A stretch of 64,000 nucleotides of DNA from Cenococcum geophilum 1.58 (lineage: Eukaryota > Ascomycota > Dothideomycetes > Gloniales > Gloniaceae): assembly GCA_001692895.1 (NCBI GenBank), contig KV748202.1, forward strand, positions 558,001 to 622,000. Direction: 5' to 3'. A program made the position numbers and the translations under genes. The stretch's first letter is position 1. The number at the start of each line of letters is the position of its first letter. Shown one piece after another: positions 35,600 to 46,689 of the stretch. Under the pieces are notes generated by a model. That model was not told the DNA's origin, ran no database searches, and saw only the letters and a list, made by a program, of their open reading frames with translations.

Positions 35600-37393
35600 A
35601 AGTGCAGGTAGACTACCTAGTCTATAATAACTAGAGCTTATTCCTCTCCAGAACTCATATGCAGCTAGATCAGGAAACTAAAGCGTCAGGCCATTTTTTG
35701 TCACTTTAGACATCTCCTTCCCACTCATAGTATAAGCTTTGCAGTGTGTGGGAATTGAATGAGCGACCTTCTTGTAAATGTAGCTCTAAAGTCTCTATCC
35801 CTTGACACGGCAGAAGTTCGCTTATATTGACGACTGGATTCAATTGGATATTTATATTAACCCAGCTTTTCTGATTGGTTGATTCTTATCGATAACCTGA
35901 GGACCCAAATTGCCGTGTCAAGGGATATATACACGAGGTAGGTTGCAAGAAGCTGACGACGATGATCCACAATTGCCACTGTAGACAGCGTCACTTAGTC
36001 GGTGATAGGTAATAGAAATAGGTAATGGAAATAAGTAGTGAGACATGCGATGGCAAGAAAGAGGGTGGTGAGTCATAAGGTAGCGCAAGCTTTGGTACCG
36101 GTAGTCGGTTACACATAGCCATAGAGCAAAAACGGTTAGCATTCTCTCTACCGGACACGCTTACGTTTATGCGTTTAGGCGTGCAAATGGGATTCATATG
36201 AGGGAGGCTTGTGAACTTCAGCTTCAGTCGAATGATATCATCACAATTATACAGAAATTCCCAGGAACGCCTAAGGCTCGGCTACCGGACTGTCGGCAAC
36301 ATATTATTTGATAGTCGAAGTCTAAGCTTTGTCCGCCAATCTATTCCCGCGGCAAGCTAGGTCGCGGAACATACTAGCCAGACTCTTGTTTCGACTGCAG
36401 TTTTAGCCCTTTTGGAAGCATTTACTAGAATCCCGTCAGCTTCTTTTGGTAATTAAACAGTAAACGAAACTTGTTTCAGACAGCCAAGCAACTTCCTCCT
36501 GTTTCTCATTACTTCGGGTGGCAATTTTATTGCTGTAGGGCCCTACAATATAGGCTGTAATAAACCCATTTCAGATACGGTCCACCTCCCAAAGTACCTC
36601 TCGCTTCATACACCGATTCCGATTTTGTCACGTCTGCGTTGTTGCATCCTTACAGTTGTAGTCATTTCATTTTAAAATCTTCTATGGTGATCATAGAACC
36701 TCCTTTATTGCCTAGTACTCTCATGCAAGATCTTGTCCTGTGTTTTCCCTTTTTTTCATAGTCCCCAATTCACTTCGGCGTCTAACAGAAGAGCCATCAC
36801 AGCACCATTGACCGCAGTATCAGAAAGCTCTATGAAGCGGCGAGGGCTCCGCATTTGTTTTATAGAATGACCAAAAGCTACCTCTTCCACACCCGACCCT
36901 TTGCTTCCGTCATTCGTGTCCCGGCACCGTTTCATACACAAGCACCCATGACGGCAACCTCATCCGCCGGACCGACATTCGCCGACTTGTCATAAGACGC
37001 CCATTGGGCGCTCTCCACACTGCCCTGCCTGCATTTGGCACGTTTATAGAGTAAACACAGCGGCGCGTCCAGTGCTTGTTTCCGGGGGCTTGGCAGTGCA
37101 AGCGAGTACGGAGAATATTGCGGGCGCAAGAGCGCCTGATGTCATTGGGAGTGGGCGTGGTACTTGCCAATATCCGGGGAATGTCATGAGGCGATGCTGG
37201 CAGAGAGGGAGTTTGGATATTTGAGGGTGGGCTCTGCCCAGGAAGTTTGGAAGACACCCCGCTGATTTGATTTTTCTTCGCCTTAGTCCCTTGACTTTGC
37301 TGTTTTTCAGTTGAAGAAGAATGAAGATATAATAATAAGAGGTTGAGAGTTTAGGGCTGCGTTACCTCATTGCTCACTCACCATGAAGGCTTT
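35600..37393. other. Intergenic region with one small TIR element
   Basis: Apart from the TA-flanked inverted-repeat element at 35798-35925 I see no supported feature. Minus-strand frames at 36756-37257 are short, overlap one another and lack family features. Confidence 0.4.
35798..35925. mobile_element. 128-bp MITE-like element with 15-bp TIRs
   Basis: Perfect 15-bp terminal inverted repeats, TCCCTTGACACGGCA (35798-35812) and TGCCGTGTCAAGGGA (35911-35925), are each flanked by TA (35796-35797 and 35926-35927). This is the target-duplication pattern of Tc1/mariner-superfamily MITEs. It has no coding capacity. Confidence 0.7.
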
Positions 37394-38991
37394 ATGAATG
37401 CGTTAGCGGCGGTGGTGTCGATGGTTGCACTGGCGAGTGCACACGGCGGTGTGGGGCTGTATATTATGGATGGCACGACTTACTAACGGTATAGATACCT
37501 GTCCTAAAATGTGAGGAGATTTCTACGCTTGTTTATCAGGTCACTGAACCTTTTTTAGATGGCAACCGTACAACTCTGCAAGCGGCCAGGTCTCCATCGA
37601 ACGGCAATACTCATCATATAATCCACCACACACCGCCGATCCCACAGTACGTATCTTTTGATTCCGCTGAAGTTGGTCCCATAGAACTATTCCGATTGTT
37701 TATAGACGGTAAATATACGCTGCAACAATGCAGGCCTCACTGGAACCGGCGTCTTCGCAACCGTTGGCGCAGGTGACAAGACCCTCGCCCACTGGACCCA
37801 ATAGACGTATCAGCCGACTTCAGTATTAGTATACATGGCCAAATGTGTTGACTGGAAATACCGGTCAGGAACTCGTGTCTAGATTGATCTATGAAGATAA
37901 AGAGACGATATATACAAGAGTGGATGAGTCACAGGCACCCCCGATCTAACCTTGATATAGTAGTGATCGACACCAGGTTGATAAAATGCCCCAGCTCGGG
38001 GTGGGACGGCAGCGGCACAATTTGGGTGAGTTATCACTCCCTCAATCTCGATATATCCTGGCAAGTTTGAGTTCGACGATGCTGATATGTGTGACGTGCA
38101 CAGTTCAAAATCCACCAGGAGGGCCTAGTGAGCGGGACCCAGAACGCAGGGAATCGGGCCGGCGGTACAATTGTAGGCACTAAACTAGACCTCCACGTTA
38201 TAGCATCGCTCGCGGCGGGCGAGTATCTGATCAAGCATGAGTTGATTGCTGTGCACCAGGCAAATAACCCACAGTGTAAGATGCCTCCTCGCTCTTACTC
38301 CAGCCATCTATATTCGTCCCTCCTCTTCCTCCCTTCGCCAAAGCATTTAGTGTCCAATGGCACAGCATACAGAGTATCCCTTAACCAGCTGCTTCGGGCG
38401 CAGTGTTATCGATAAGGCCTAGCCAATAGGAGGCTCTTGTTTCAATCTNCATGATGAGAACTGCACACGGTGTTCCTGCACGGCCCTAAAACTGGCCCAA
38501 GCGTTGCACCTCAGCGGGTAGGGTTATTGAAGTTAGATTCACTGACACGTACGCAGTCCACCCCGAATGCGCACAGCTCAAAGTAACGGGTTCCGGCACC
38601 GCCTTCTCCGACAGCAGCTACCCGGGCATCAACTTCAACATCGCTGCCGCCGCCATGACCGCCACCATGTACGTGGTCCCTGGCCCATCCGTGTGGCCCG
38701 GCTCCGACACCGCCAGCGGCGCGGCCAGCGCTGTCACCACGGCTGCAGGCACTACAACGCTGAAGACGGTCGCCGTGGCGACGAGCGCCGCGAGTGGAGG
38801 CACGACGGGGTGCACGGTCGCGAGGTATGGACAGTGTAGCGGGATGACGTACACCGGGTGTACGATGTGTGGGGTAAATGTGCTGGGTCTCTTGGCCCCT
38901 TTTCCATGGAGAGGGAAGCTAATCACTGCTTGTGCTGCGGAGCGGATCCACGTGCTCGGCAAGCGGCGACTACTACTCGCAATGTCGCTAG
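37394..38991 (+). pseudogene. AA9 lytic polysaccharide monooxygenase with CBM1, inactivated
   Basis: The frame starts with a signal peptide ending in ALASAHGGV, where the His would be the N-terminal copper ligand. Fragments follow in order, separated by likely introns: WQPYNSASGQVSIERQYSSY (about 37562), CNNAGLTGTGVFATVGAGDK (about 37722) then LAHWTQ, VYMAKC, WDGSGTIW (about 38005), FKIHQEGL...LAAGEYLIKHELIAVHQANN (38105-38275), and HPECAQLKVTGSG (38558). A Ser/Thr/Ala linker leads to a C-terminal CBM1 (CTVARYGQCSGMTYTGC, GSTCSASGDYYSQCR, stop 38989-38991) split by an intron. Nonsense codons replace Gln after DGTTY (CAA to TAA) and Trp after AHWTQ (TGG to TAG). The second copper-ligand position reads Tyr (TAT), probably from His (CAT). 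All three are RIP-type changes. Intact members oxidatively cleave cellulose. Confidence 0.88.
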
Positions 38992-39398
38992 GTAGTCGCT
39001 GGGCTGCCAGATTGTTTTTGCTTGCATTTGTTGGGGGAGAATGTTGAATACCATTTGCATATCGCTCTTTGAGTCTGTCTGAGAGCCGCTGCATCTTGCT
39101 TGGTCACTTGCTTGCTTGGAACTCATGGGTAGCTAGTGCTAGAACTAATGCATGAGAGCGTTGGGTATCTTCATAGCCTTTGAATGTGGATTGAATTAGC
39201 CTGAGTAGCCATGCTTTGAAAAGCCATTCTCCATATGTTGAGCCACTACTAGGATAAGTATATGTGTCACTATGACTGTAGCAGTGGGAGAGTATAGATC
39301 TATTTATCTAGGTTATGTTTACCCTTTTCGGAAACCTAATTAATTGAGTATGGATCGGAAAAGCTTAGTGTATGTAGCCAGGCTCCGTGCCAAGTAAG

Positions 39399-42064
39399 TC
39401 AGAAATTCTCATTTAGGTAGCACAGTCCCACAAATTGAACTGTGGAGTAAGGCTGACAGGTACGGAGGTTAGTAACCAAAGATTTTGCACCTTCCTAATT
39501 AGGCAGTTATATTACTATCCACCAGAAAACTCCCCATAGAGACTTAAAAATACTAGAATATTTTATAATCTATTTAACTGTTATTTGGGTATAAAAAATA
39601 AGCAAATTAAGGCCTGAAAGCTGCTGCTTTAGAAGTTAACCGGGTTTCTTTACGCGGTCGGGCAGCCGAGGCGCCCAAAAACTGTGTGACCGTAAAGTAC
39701 GTTCCTTTATACTTTAGCAGAAGCTTCTATAACCTTAATTTTTAATGTTTAGTATCTACTTAATACCTGGACAGATTTTATAAAATATTCTAGTATTTTT
39801 AAGGCTCTATGGGGAGTTTTCTGGTGGAGAGTAATATAACTGCCTAATTAGGAAGGTGCAAAATCTTTGGTTACCGACCTCCGTAAGACTGCAGTTTTCC
39901 GAAGGCAGCCGGATTTCCCGCCACAATTTCTTCCATAACCTTTCCCTCTCTTGACTCCGGTCCTCTTGGATATCTTCCTCGGTCTGCCCTTGCAATTCAA
40001 ACTCCTTGAGTAGATCAGCTAAGTTCTGTTCCGTTGTAGCTTGAACCTCTATCCTGCGACAGGTAGTTCACAAAAATAGACCACCCCCGCTTGTAGTATG
40101 AAGTCGTGAGACCACCCCAAGATTTTGATGCATGGTCAGATATCTCGCCGTTGGGACCTCACAGCGTAATTTGATTTCGAGCATCATACTCGTAGAAATT
40201 AGCTGATTGAGACTCCACGTTCGGCGTGGGCGCACCGGAAGTACTGGGCGGAAAAGGACCATGGAGTTGCAGATGCCGTTGCAGCAGCGTTCGCCGACGC
40301 CCGAGGTACATCAAGCCAGCTTGACAGGGAAAAGGCTTTATTGGTTGAGAGCACGTGATCTGGATCGTCGATCATGCTGATCAGTTCCCCTGCTCGGCTG
40401 ACCGGGTTGAAGCGTTCCAAACACAGATAAACTGGAGGTACGCCGGGATTGCTGAGAATCTACCCAGTACATCCACAATGTCGTATTGGTAAGACGGGCT
40501 GTCCCATAGCTTTGGGTCAGCGGTAGAGGCGCTGTAAGTTCTAGCCCGTGATAACTGCTTCCGGGTTATAGTCAAGCCGGGTGACGGGATGTACGATTCG
40601 ACAAGCCCGGTTATGTTCGGGGATCGCTCGATTACTGATTTTGGTACAGCATTAGATGTGAGATTTGAGTTGTTGTACACAGAAGTGCGGAGAATGTCCT
40701 AAGCAGAATAAAGGCTCTCCGGAATAGTGCTGCGGCTCATATAGCGAGCTCTGACCCATTTGCGGAAGTAGGCCACCGTGTTGATAGGTGAGGTGTCCCA
40801 CACCTGAGTAAGGAGTAAATCATTCATGAATTCGTTGCCTTCTTGGCCTTTATTTTTCTCGATGCCACTCAAGGAAGCTTTTACCCGCGCATCGGTCCAG
40901 AAATCGGAATTGCTGAAGAACGGCCAGCCATGCATAACCCATACAGCAACAGGGTTAGCAGCTTTGAGGCTTTTCCAGGTATTATGAGTTACGTTCCGGA
41001 GATAGCCTAAGTCTCCCGAATAAGGGTTATTCTCGTTATACTGGTCTAGGGTGCAGAAGAGGGTAATATTGCCATATGCGGCAATCTGCTTCGAAATAAA
41101 GCTTTTCTGGAGCCTTGTGAATATTTTATCAGATCGTTTGTATATTGAGGGAGAATCCATTCTGCCAGGATCCGCTTACTACCGCCGCATTTGGTTAGGC
41201 TGTGAGAATGGCACATGGAACAAAGCCAGTGAAAGCAGGAAGAACCGGAGTCATCCCAAGCTCAGCCATTCGTACCAAAATCTTTTTCTGAAGCTCGAGC
41301 TGTGATTCAATCCAGAATGTTTGTAAAGAAGAAATTGCAGGATTCCAAGATCCTTAGATATTCCCAAACTGATTCCATGCTTGAAAAGCAGGGCCACTCA
41401 GAAAGGATCTAATATTAGATTCTGTTAAACCTATTTCTTGAAAGACTTCTACAAGAATCTTCTCTGCTCCAACCCGTGCCAATAGTAAGTTCACACCACG
41501 CAAAGCCAGCCAGTCGAGTTGAAACCCCAATCGTCCCATGTCCAGAACGCGGTGGTATATGAATATGTCACTAGAGTGAATGTTAGGTTAATTTTATCAA
41601 TATGAAGGAGGTTGCTGATCCGCATTGAAGTGGTAGCGCCTAGGGACAATGCTCGAGCTAACAATGGGTGATTTTGGCTGCGGGAGGTAGGATAGAGCGA
41701 CATGTAGACGACTGCCAATAAACCAGTAGATGTCGACATGGGCAATATCAGTAACGTAGCGATGCAGCCTGGGAATTTCCTGTTAACGCCATAAGCGCCA
41801 GTCCTTCAATCAGGCTTCCATTGCATACCCAGACGCCAGCACACTCAGTGAATTCCCATAGCGATTTTATTGCTAGCACTGGTCGAGATAACATAGCTGT
41901 AAGTCGGTGGGTGATTTGTCATCTTCGTTGAGAGAGAAGGAGAGTTGCTGAGCATGAGCCAGGAGAAGCCTTCGACTGACTAGGTCGTAGAGGCCCTGGG
42001 TAGATTGAGCAGACACGCGAAGGAGCGCACTACTGACGAATAAGAGTAGTGGATGGAAATGCAT
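39399..42064 (-). pseudogene. GH89 alpha-N-acetylglucosaminidase (NAGLU-type), degraded
   Basis: Minus-strand fragments occur in the order of a secreted GH89 enzyme. A signal peptide MHFHPLLLFVSSALLRVSAQ starts at 42064. Then come YSYTTAFWTWDDW (about 41560), [64 protein letters not shown] (about 41080), VAVWVMHGWPFFSNSDFW (about 40930), VYNNSNLTSNAVPKSVI (about 40680), and a C-terminal part with GGLTTSYYKRGW and NLADLLKEFELQ (about 40000). At least one in-frame TAA replaces the Gln of NIQGSW, a TGA replaces Trp in ITLWG, and several frame changes are needed between fragments. A 421-bp MITE (39463-39883) interrupts the C-terminal coding end. Removing it and one TA would leave an open frame to a TGA at 39399. 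The fungal enzymes are little characterised; human NAGLU degrades heparan sulfate. Confidence 0.85.
39463..39883. mobile_element. 421-bp MITE with about 110-bp terminal inverted repeats
   Basis: The arms 39463-about 39571 and about 39774-39883 are nearly perfect reverse complements, starting CGGAGGT and containing AACCAAAGATTTTGCACCTT. TA dinucleotides flank both ends (39461-39462, 39884-39885), as in Tc1/mariner insertions. The 200-bp centre has no coding capacity and keeps a GC-rich patch around 39640-39690. The arms show only a handful of differences, so the insertion is relatively recent. It sits in the 3' coding end of the GH89 pseudogene. Confidence 0.85.
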
Positions 42065-43934
42065 GATTGCATCAATTCGATAACGAAAGCGAAGACGAAG
42101 CCATCCCTCACTGCGGTTATTCATTGCTGAGTTAATGCTTACCTCACTTGTGTAACGCTCTTTGCCTGGCTGCAGGATGGTAATGCCACTTTCGTCCTTT
42201 TGCCCTTGAATGATTGTTGCTCTTTGGATAGTGCTATGAGCTCATCTACATGTAAAGGAATGGGGTCTGGCTATGACGTTAGATGATCTGCAGTGCATCT
42301 TTAGAGCATCTGAATACCAGGCTATTGGGATGAAACGTCCCTGATAGATAAGACTCTCAATGAAGATAACTACCAAGTTTTACGCAACAATCCTGGAGTC
42401 GGGAAGAGAGCGGATCCGCGAGGATATCGAGATTACCACTCTTTTAACGTTTCGATGAAGTTCAGTCAAAGAAAAATGTCAGACAGCTGAGTTTTCGCCT
42501 GTGACCGTTTGTGGTCTTGAAGAAGTCCAATCAAGCCGATTACTGCGACCTGAGTACTATGCTTAGGAATTGACAATACCTGGCAATGGGTGTATCAATT
42601 CTTCCTGTCGAGAAGAGCTGGAAATACCTGATGCTTCGACCATGATATCCTGAAATCTGTTCTGGTGCCTCGGGTCAACGTAAGGCGAAGGGGGAGCAAG
42701 GAGCGTCAAGGTTCGGCTAAGAGTCCAACACTTGCTTGCTTGCCATCACCTCAGCGCGTTGTCATGTAACTTTTCAAGACCGCGATCCCGACCTCCCAGT
42801 CTTAATTGTAGAGACCATGAAAGGCCTCCACAGGTTAGGGAGCCCGCAACAGGGGCTCTGTGGCATTAATTGTACTCCGTGTCCTTTCACTGATGAATGT
42901 GAGGCGTGGAGGTCTTATTGCCCAACTGCGAGGCCTTCGCTAAAGTGGTGACAGGGGGCAAGTACTGCCGAAGGATGTGAGGCTGAGACATTTTACCGCT
43001 GCCAGCATCACGAACTTCCGGATTGGGACTATCTTGCATTAGAGTGAGCCGTGGGGGATTGGAGAGCAAGAAAATGCTGAGAAATCTCCGCTATAGATCT
43101 CGATAGTGGGAGTGCCTGAGAGTGTTTAGCCTGTACGGTGCAGACGTGAATTCTGTAAGGCCGAGAGATGCTCCGAGTGCCTGGGCAGATCCACTTCGAA
43201 CATTTCCATCGAAGTTTGCTTTTCTGGACAGCCCAGGGCAGCCCATGGTTGTGGGCAGGCGTGAAGCAAGGCATCTACTGACCAGTAGTTTTCTTTTGAG
43301 GGGGGAAGCGGGCAAGCAAGCCCGTGGAGGCGCCAGAGCGCGCCATAGTGCGCCCAGGCCGCCTCGACTTTCGTGGTTTGCCCCGCCTTTTGCATGCCGC
43401 ACCTCGTTGATGAACGCATCGACAGGTCGCAAAAGATGGTCGACAATATTTACGTGACTGATCGCCAATCGCCCAGCACTCCATAGCTCATTCCTCTCAG
43501 CTCATTCTCTCAGGCGTGTGATCTAAAGGTCTCTCGCCCGCCGAGCAGTGCCTGCAGATGCCGTCGTCTGTCCTCAGCTAGGCGCTGCGTTGGCCTCTGC
43601 CTCATCCTTTTGCTCGGGCCGGCGGGCCAGTCTCGCATTGGATAGTGGCAACTAGCCTAATTCCGCTCCACTCGCGACCCTATTCCACCCCGGAGATTTG
43701 CATACTTTCGTTGTGTCCAGGCGTCTCGACACACTTTTCAGTCGGTAACACGACACTCGTTGCGGACAACAATGTGCATGTGCCCTCGTGGAGTCCCAGA
43801 GCGTCCCCGTCGACCTTTCCTCATAACCGGATGGCCTCCCCGAATATTACAGCAAGAAACCCCTCAGTATCTAAACAGAGATTCCCAGGTCATCTAGTTG
43901 GACCTTGCATAACTAGCCTCTCCGCTTCTCCCCC
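42065..43934. other. Divergent intergenic region, GH89 relic to cyclin
   Basis: This is the promoter side of the GH89 relic and of the cyclin. Overlapping frames in a GC-rich stretch (43.1-43.5 kb) are open on both strands and show no family features, so I treat them as composition effects. Confidence 0.4.
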
Positions 43935-44879
43935 ATGCAGTCTTCGAACATCACCAACGGAGCTTGCTCCCCTTCATCTTCCCAAAAGCAAGGCTACCAA
44001 CCGCCTTCTCCCCCAAATCCTTCTGCCGACCAAGGTGTTATACCGCCAATATCATCTCCAGACCGATTTGCACCCTCTCCACCAGCAGACGGAGAATGGG
44101 ATGTTGCATCCATCTCGCCGGAGACGGCGATGAAGATGCTCTGCAGGTCTGTTCAAGCATTGGCTAATGCCACTGGTGACATCCCGCCGACCCCACCAAT
44201 AAGTCGTCCAGGTACTCCTGGAGGTCTCCCTGGGGGCAAGGAAAACTTAAGGCATCATCACAGGCGGACTTCGTCAAGGCCTGCTACACCAGTACCATCG
44301 GATGATATTAAGGCACCCACTTTCAAAAACGTTGAGCTCGGGAGCCCTGAAGCCAGCATGTCTGAGCCATCTGCAGCGGATGTTGGCGCAAACGCCGAAC
44401 CTGTGCACATCCAACAAGAAGCGATTGCTCGGAAATTCTTCTCTAAGAAGGTTCCGCTTGTTACACTCGAAGATTATCTCCTGCGCCTGCAGCGATACTG
44501 CCCAATGTCGACAGCAGTCTATCTTGCGGCGGGACTCTACATTCACAAATTGGCAGTGGAAGAAGGGTTAGTCCCAGTGACAAGTAGGACGGTGCATCGG
44601 TTAGTGTTGGCGAGTCTTCGGGTGGCAATGAAAGCTTTGGAGGATCTGAGATATCCACAAGCACGGTTTGCGGGGGTAGGAGGGGTAGGAGAGAACGAGT
44701 TGAAGATGCTTGAGATCAGTCTTTGTTACTTGACAAACTTTGATCTTCAGGTCAATCCAGAGACGCTCTATGAGAAGACTTTGTGCCTTCAGAAAGCTGC
44801 GCAATCCGCAACAATGTGCTCTAAACTTCCACCATCGTTTCAATCGAGGTTACCAACACGAACGCGGACGACGGCCTAG
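43935..44879 (+). CDS. PHO80-like (Pho85-type) cyclin
   Basis: A single frame encodes 314 residues. Residues 1-165 are Ser/Pro-rich with TP/SP sites (PPTPPISRPGTPGG) and are likely disordered. The cyclin core follows: KKVPLVTLEDYLLRLQRYCP (about 170-190), STAVYLAAGLYIHKLA, the VTSRTVHRLVLASLRVAMK helix, RFAGVGGVGENELKMLEISL and CYLTNFDLQV. This is the Pho80/PCL layout, in which the RxxxxxGGVxxxELxxLE segment replaces the classical cyclin box end. Such cyclins activate the Pho85 CDK in phosphate signalling, glycogen metabolism or polarity. Which branch this belongs to cannot be decided from sequence alone. It is intact although it lies under 1 kb from the RIP-mutated block. The start is the first ATG of the frame. 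Confidence 0.88.
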   Translation: MQSSNITNGACSPSSSQKQGYQPPSPPNPSADQGVIPPISSPDRFAPSPPADGEWDVASISPETAMKMLCRSVQALANATGDIPPTPPISRPGTPGGLPGGKENLRHHHRRTSSRPATPVPSDDIKAPTFKNVELGSPEASMSEPSAADVGANAEPVHIQQEAIARKFFSKKVPLVTLEDYLLRLQRYCPMSTAVYLAAGLYIHKLAVEEGLVPVTSRTVHRLVLASLRVAMKALEDLRYPQARFAGVGGVGENELKMLEISLCYLTNFDLQVNPETLYEKTLCLQKAAQSATMCSKLPPSFQSRLPTRTRTTA

Positions 44880-45253
44880 GTTGACAAGACTTGTCTTAAA
44901 CACAAAGTGGCTCACTTCTTTTTATGTAATTTTCCGCACTTTGGTCGACAGGGTTTAGGAGTTTTAAGTGGGGACAATCAGCGGGTACACCTAAGGCGTT
45001 GAGTCTTTGGACCTAAAATGGCGGCTTCAGCCTTGCTTTATCGGGTGGAGAAGAGGCTCCGCCACCGATTGGAATTTGTACATTACAGCAAGCAAAACCC
45101 GTACATAGTCCTCATATAATTTGGAAAAAGCGCCCCTTGAAGCATTTGCTCATCCGTGAATGATCACCTATGAAAGCCTGATTTTATGACGAATCCTATA
45201 AATGGTGTGGGGTTGATGGTTGTAATTTAGCCGTGTTTGGAATTTATCGTTTA
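44880..45253. other. Cyclin 3' flank
   Basis: Unique DNA between the cyclin stop and the composite foldback element. Nothing else is seen. Confidence 0.4.
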
Positions 45254-45667
45254 CAGTCGCTTGCGAAATATCGTCGACAGTGTGCACAGACGCAATGCGG
45301 CTCACCAAATTTACAAAATACCCCATATAGTCCTACCGCCCTACTAATATGGCTCTATATATGTAAATTAGACCAATATTGGTAGAATTATATGGGGTAC
45401 TTTACAACGGCGTTAAACTTGAATTGAGGCTCTGCGCTGACTAATCTGACCCCTCCAGCCCCAAAAATAAGCATCCCCACCAATATAGCTCCAAATTATA
45501 TAAATAAGGGCTCATTTTATAGCCCTACTCTATAGCTACAAAATAAGCCCTTATTTATATAATTTATAACTATATTGGTGGGGTTATAGGGGGTGTATTG
45601 TTTTGATTGGGTGCGGTAAGCCGCATTGCGTCTGTGCACACTGTCGACGATATTTCGCAAACGACTC
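45254..45667. mobile_element. 414-bp composite foldback MITE
   Basis: The terminal inverted repeats 45254-45306 and 45615-45667 are 53 bp with 50 matches, including GCGAAATATCGTCGACAGTG. TA flanks both ends (45252-45253, 45668-45669). Inside lie two further independent palindromes: about 45311-45405 (TACCCCATATA...TATATGGGGTA) and 45475-45583 (arms of about 43 bp containing TATATAAATAAGGGCT). It has no coding capacity. The design is either a MITE with secondary MITE insertions or a multi-hairpin element. It marks the boundary between unique DNA and RIP-mutated repeats. Confidence 0.85.
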
Positions 45668-46241
45668 TACCCCAGCAAGCTCAGACGTGATTCTGTTGGT
45701 CCGGATTTTCAATCGGTCCGCAAGTTGACTAACTACGTTTGTGCGAAACCACCAGAATTACATCTAAGCGTGTTCCGCAACGGTTCTTAATAAATTTAAT
45801 AATATCCGCGTTACGGAGGTTACGGATATTAAAATAACTTAACACTAATATTTTATATTATTTTCTAAAGTTAATTAATTATATTCCTCTTTTTCTTCTT
45901 TAGTTTAGACCTGTATTTTAATATCTACCTAACTTAGCTTAGGGGCTTGTATAAGCTTACCTAATTAGCCTAAAAGTTTATAAAAGCTCTTTTAATTGGC
46001 CTAAAAGCTTATAGGAATTTATAAAAGCTTTTTTAATTAGCTTAAAAGTTTATAGAAGCTTATAAAAGTCCCTAAAAGAGCGTATCTAACTAATAATATG
46101 CTATAAATATTGCATAAGCATAGTATAATTAGGTAAGCTATTTATAATAAAGTATAAAAGGCGCCTTATAAAGTTTAATAGTAAATAGAGTTATAGTAGT
46201 AGAGTACGGTCGCTGTATTAATAAGACTAATTAGGTATAAC
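45668..46241. other. Transition into RIP-mutated block, with short imperfect tandem repeats
   Basis: Normal composition ends near 45790. From about 45950 to 46080 there are three imperfect copies of a roughly 35-nt unit of the form TTAATTRGCYTAAAAGYTTATARAAGCTT. The sequence up to the LTR at 46242 is AT-rich and unclassified. Confidence 0.5.
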
Positions 46242-46664
46242 TATTACGGACGCTTTAAGCACAATATTACGACTACTTAGAGAAGAGTTGGAAGAAGCTA
46301 GTTAGTTAATTTAAGCACGGTCTAAGATGGAGCCGATAGAGCTATATAACGAGGAATAGTAACTAAAGTTATATAATGTTATACGCAGTATACGCGGTGT
46401 ATAAAGGGAACATACGTATAATGCGTATACTACGTATATTACGTATAAGAAGGATTTTATAGGAGTACGGTTATGTATTTAAAGGACTATAGTCTTTACC
46501 TAGATAGTTTCTTCCTTATAGTAATTCTTAGAATACAATTAGAGTTAATCTATTAGGCAACCACTCTACTAGTTATTATTACGTTATTAACTTTAACTTA
46601 CTTTACCTATATACCTAGCCTAATAATAAGCCTACCGTAGTTCCTACTATAAGGTTCTATTATA
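46242..46664 (+). repeat. 5' LTR of element B/D
   Basis: The reverse complement of the LTRs at 48845-49266 and 56374-56795. It starts TATTACGGACGCTTTAAG (ancestral TGTTACGG) and ends GGTTCTATTATA. Confidence 0.85.
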
Positions 46665-46689
46665 TAATTACTACCTAATTACGGTAATA

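Noticed and set aside
36756..37257. Minus-strand frames up to 115 codons divergent from the AA9 relic
   Set aside because: Overlapping frames, no domain or intron support.
43091..43484. Several overlapping GC-rich frames upstream of the cyclin
   Set aside because: Open on both strands with no family features; treated as a composition effect.
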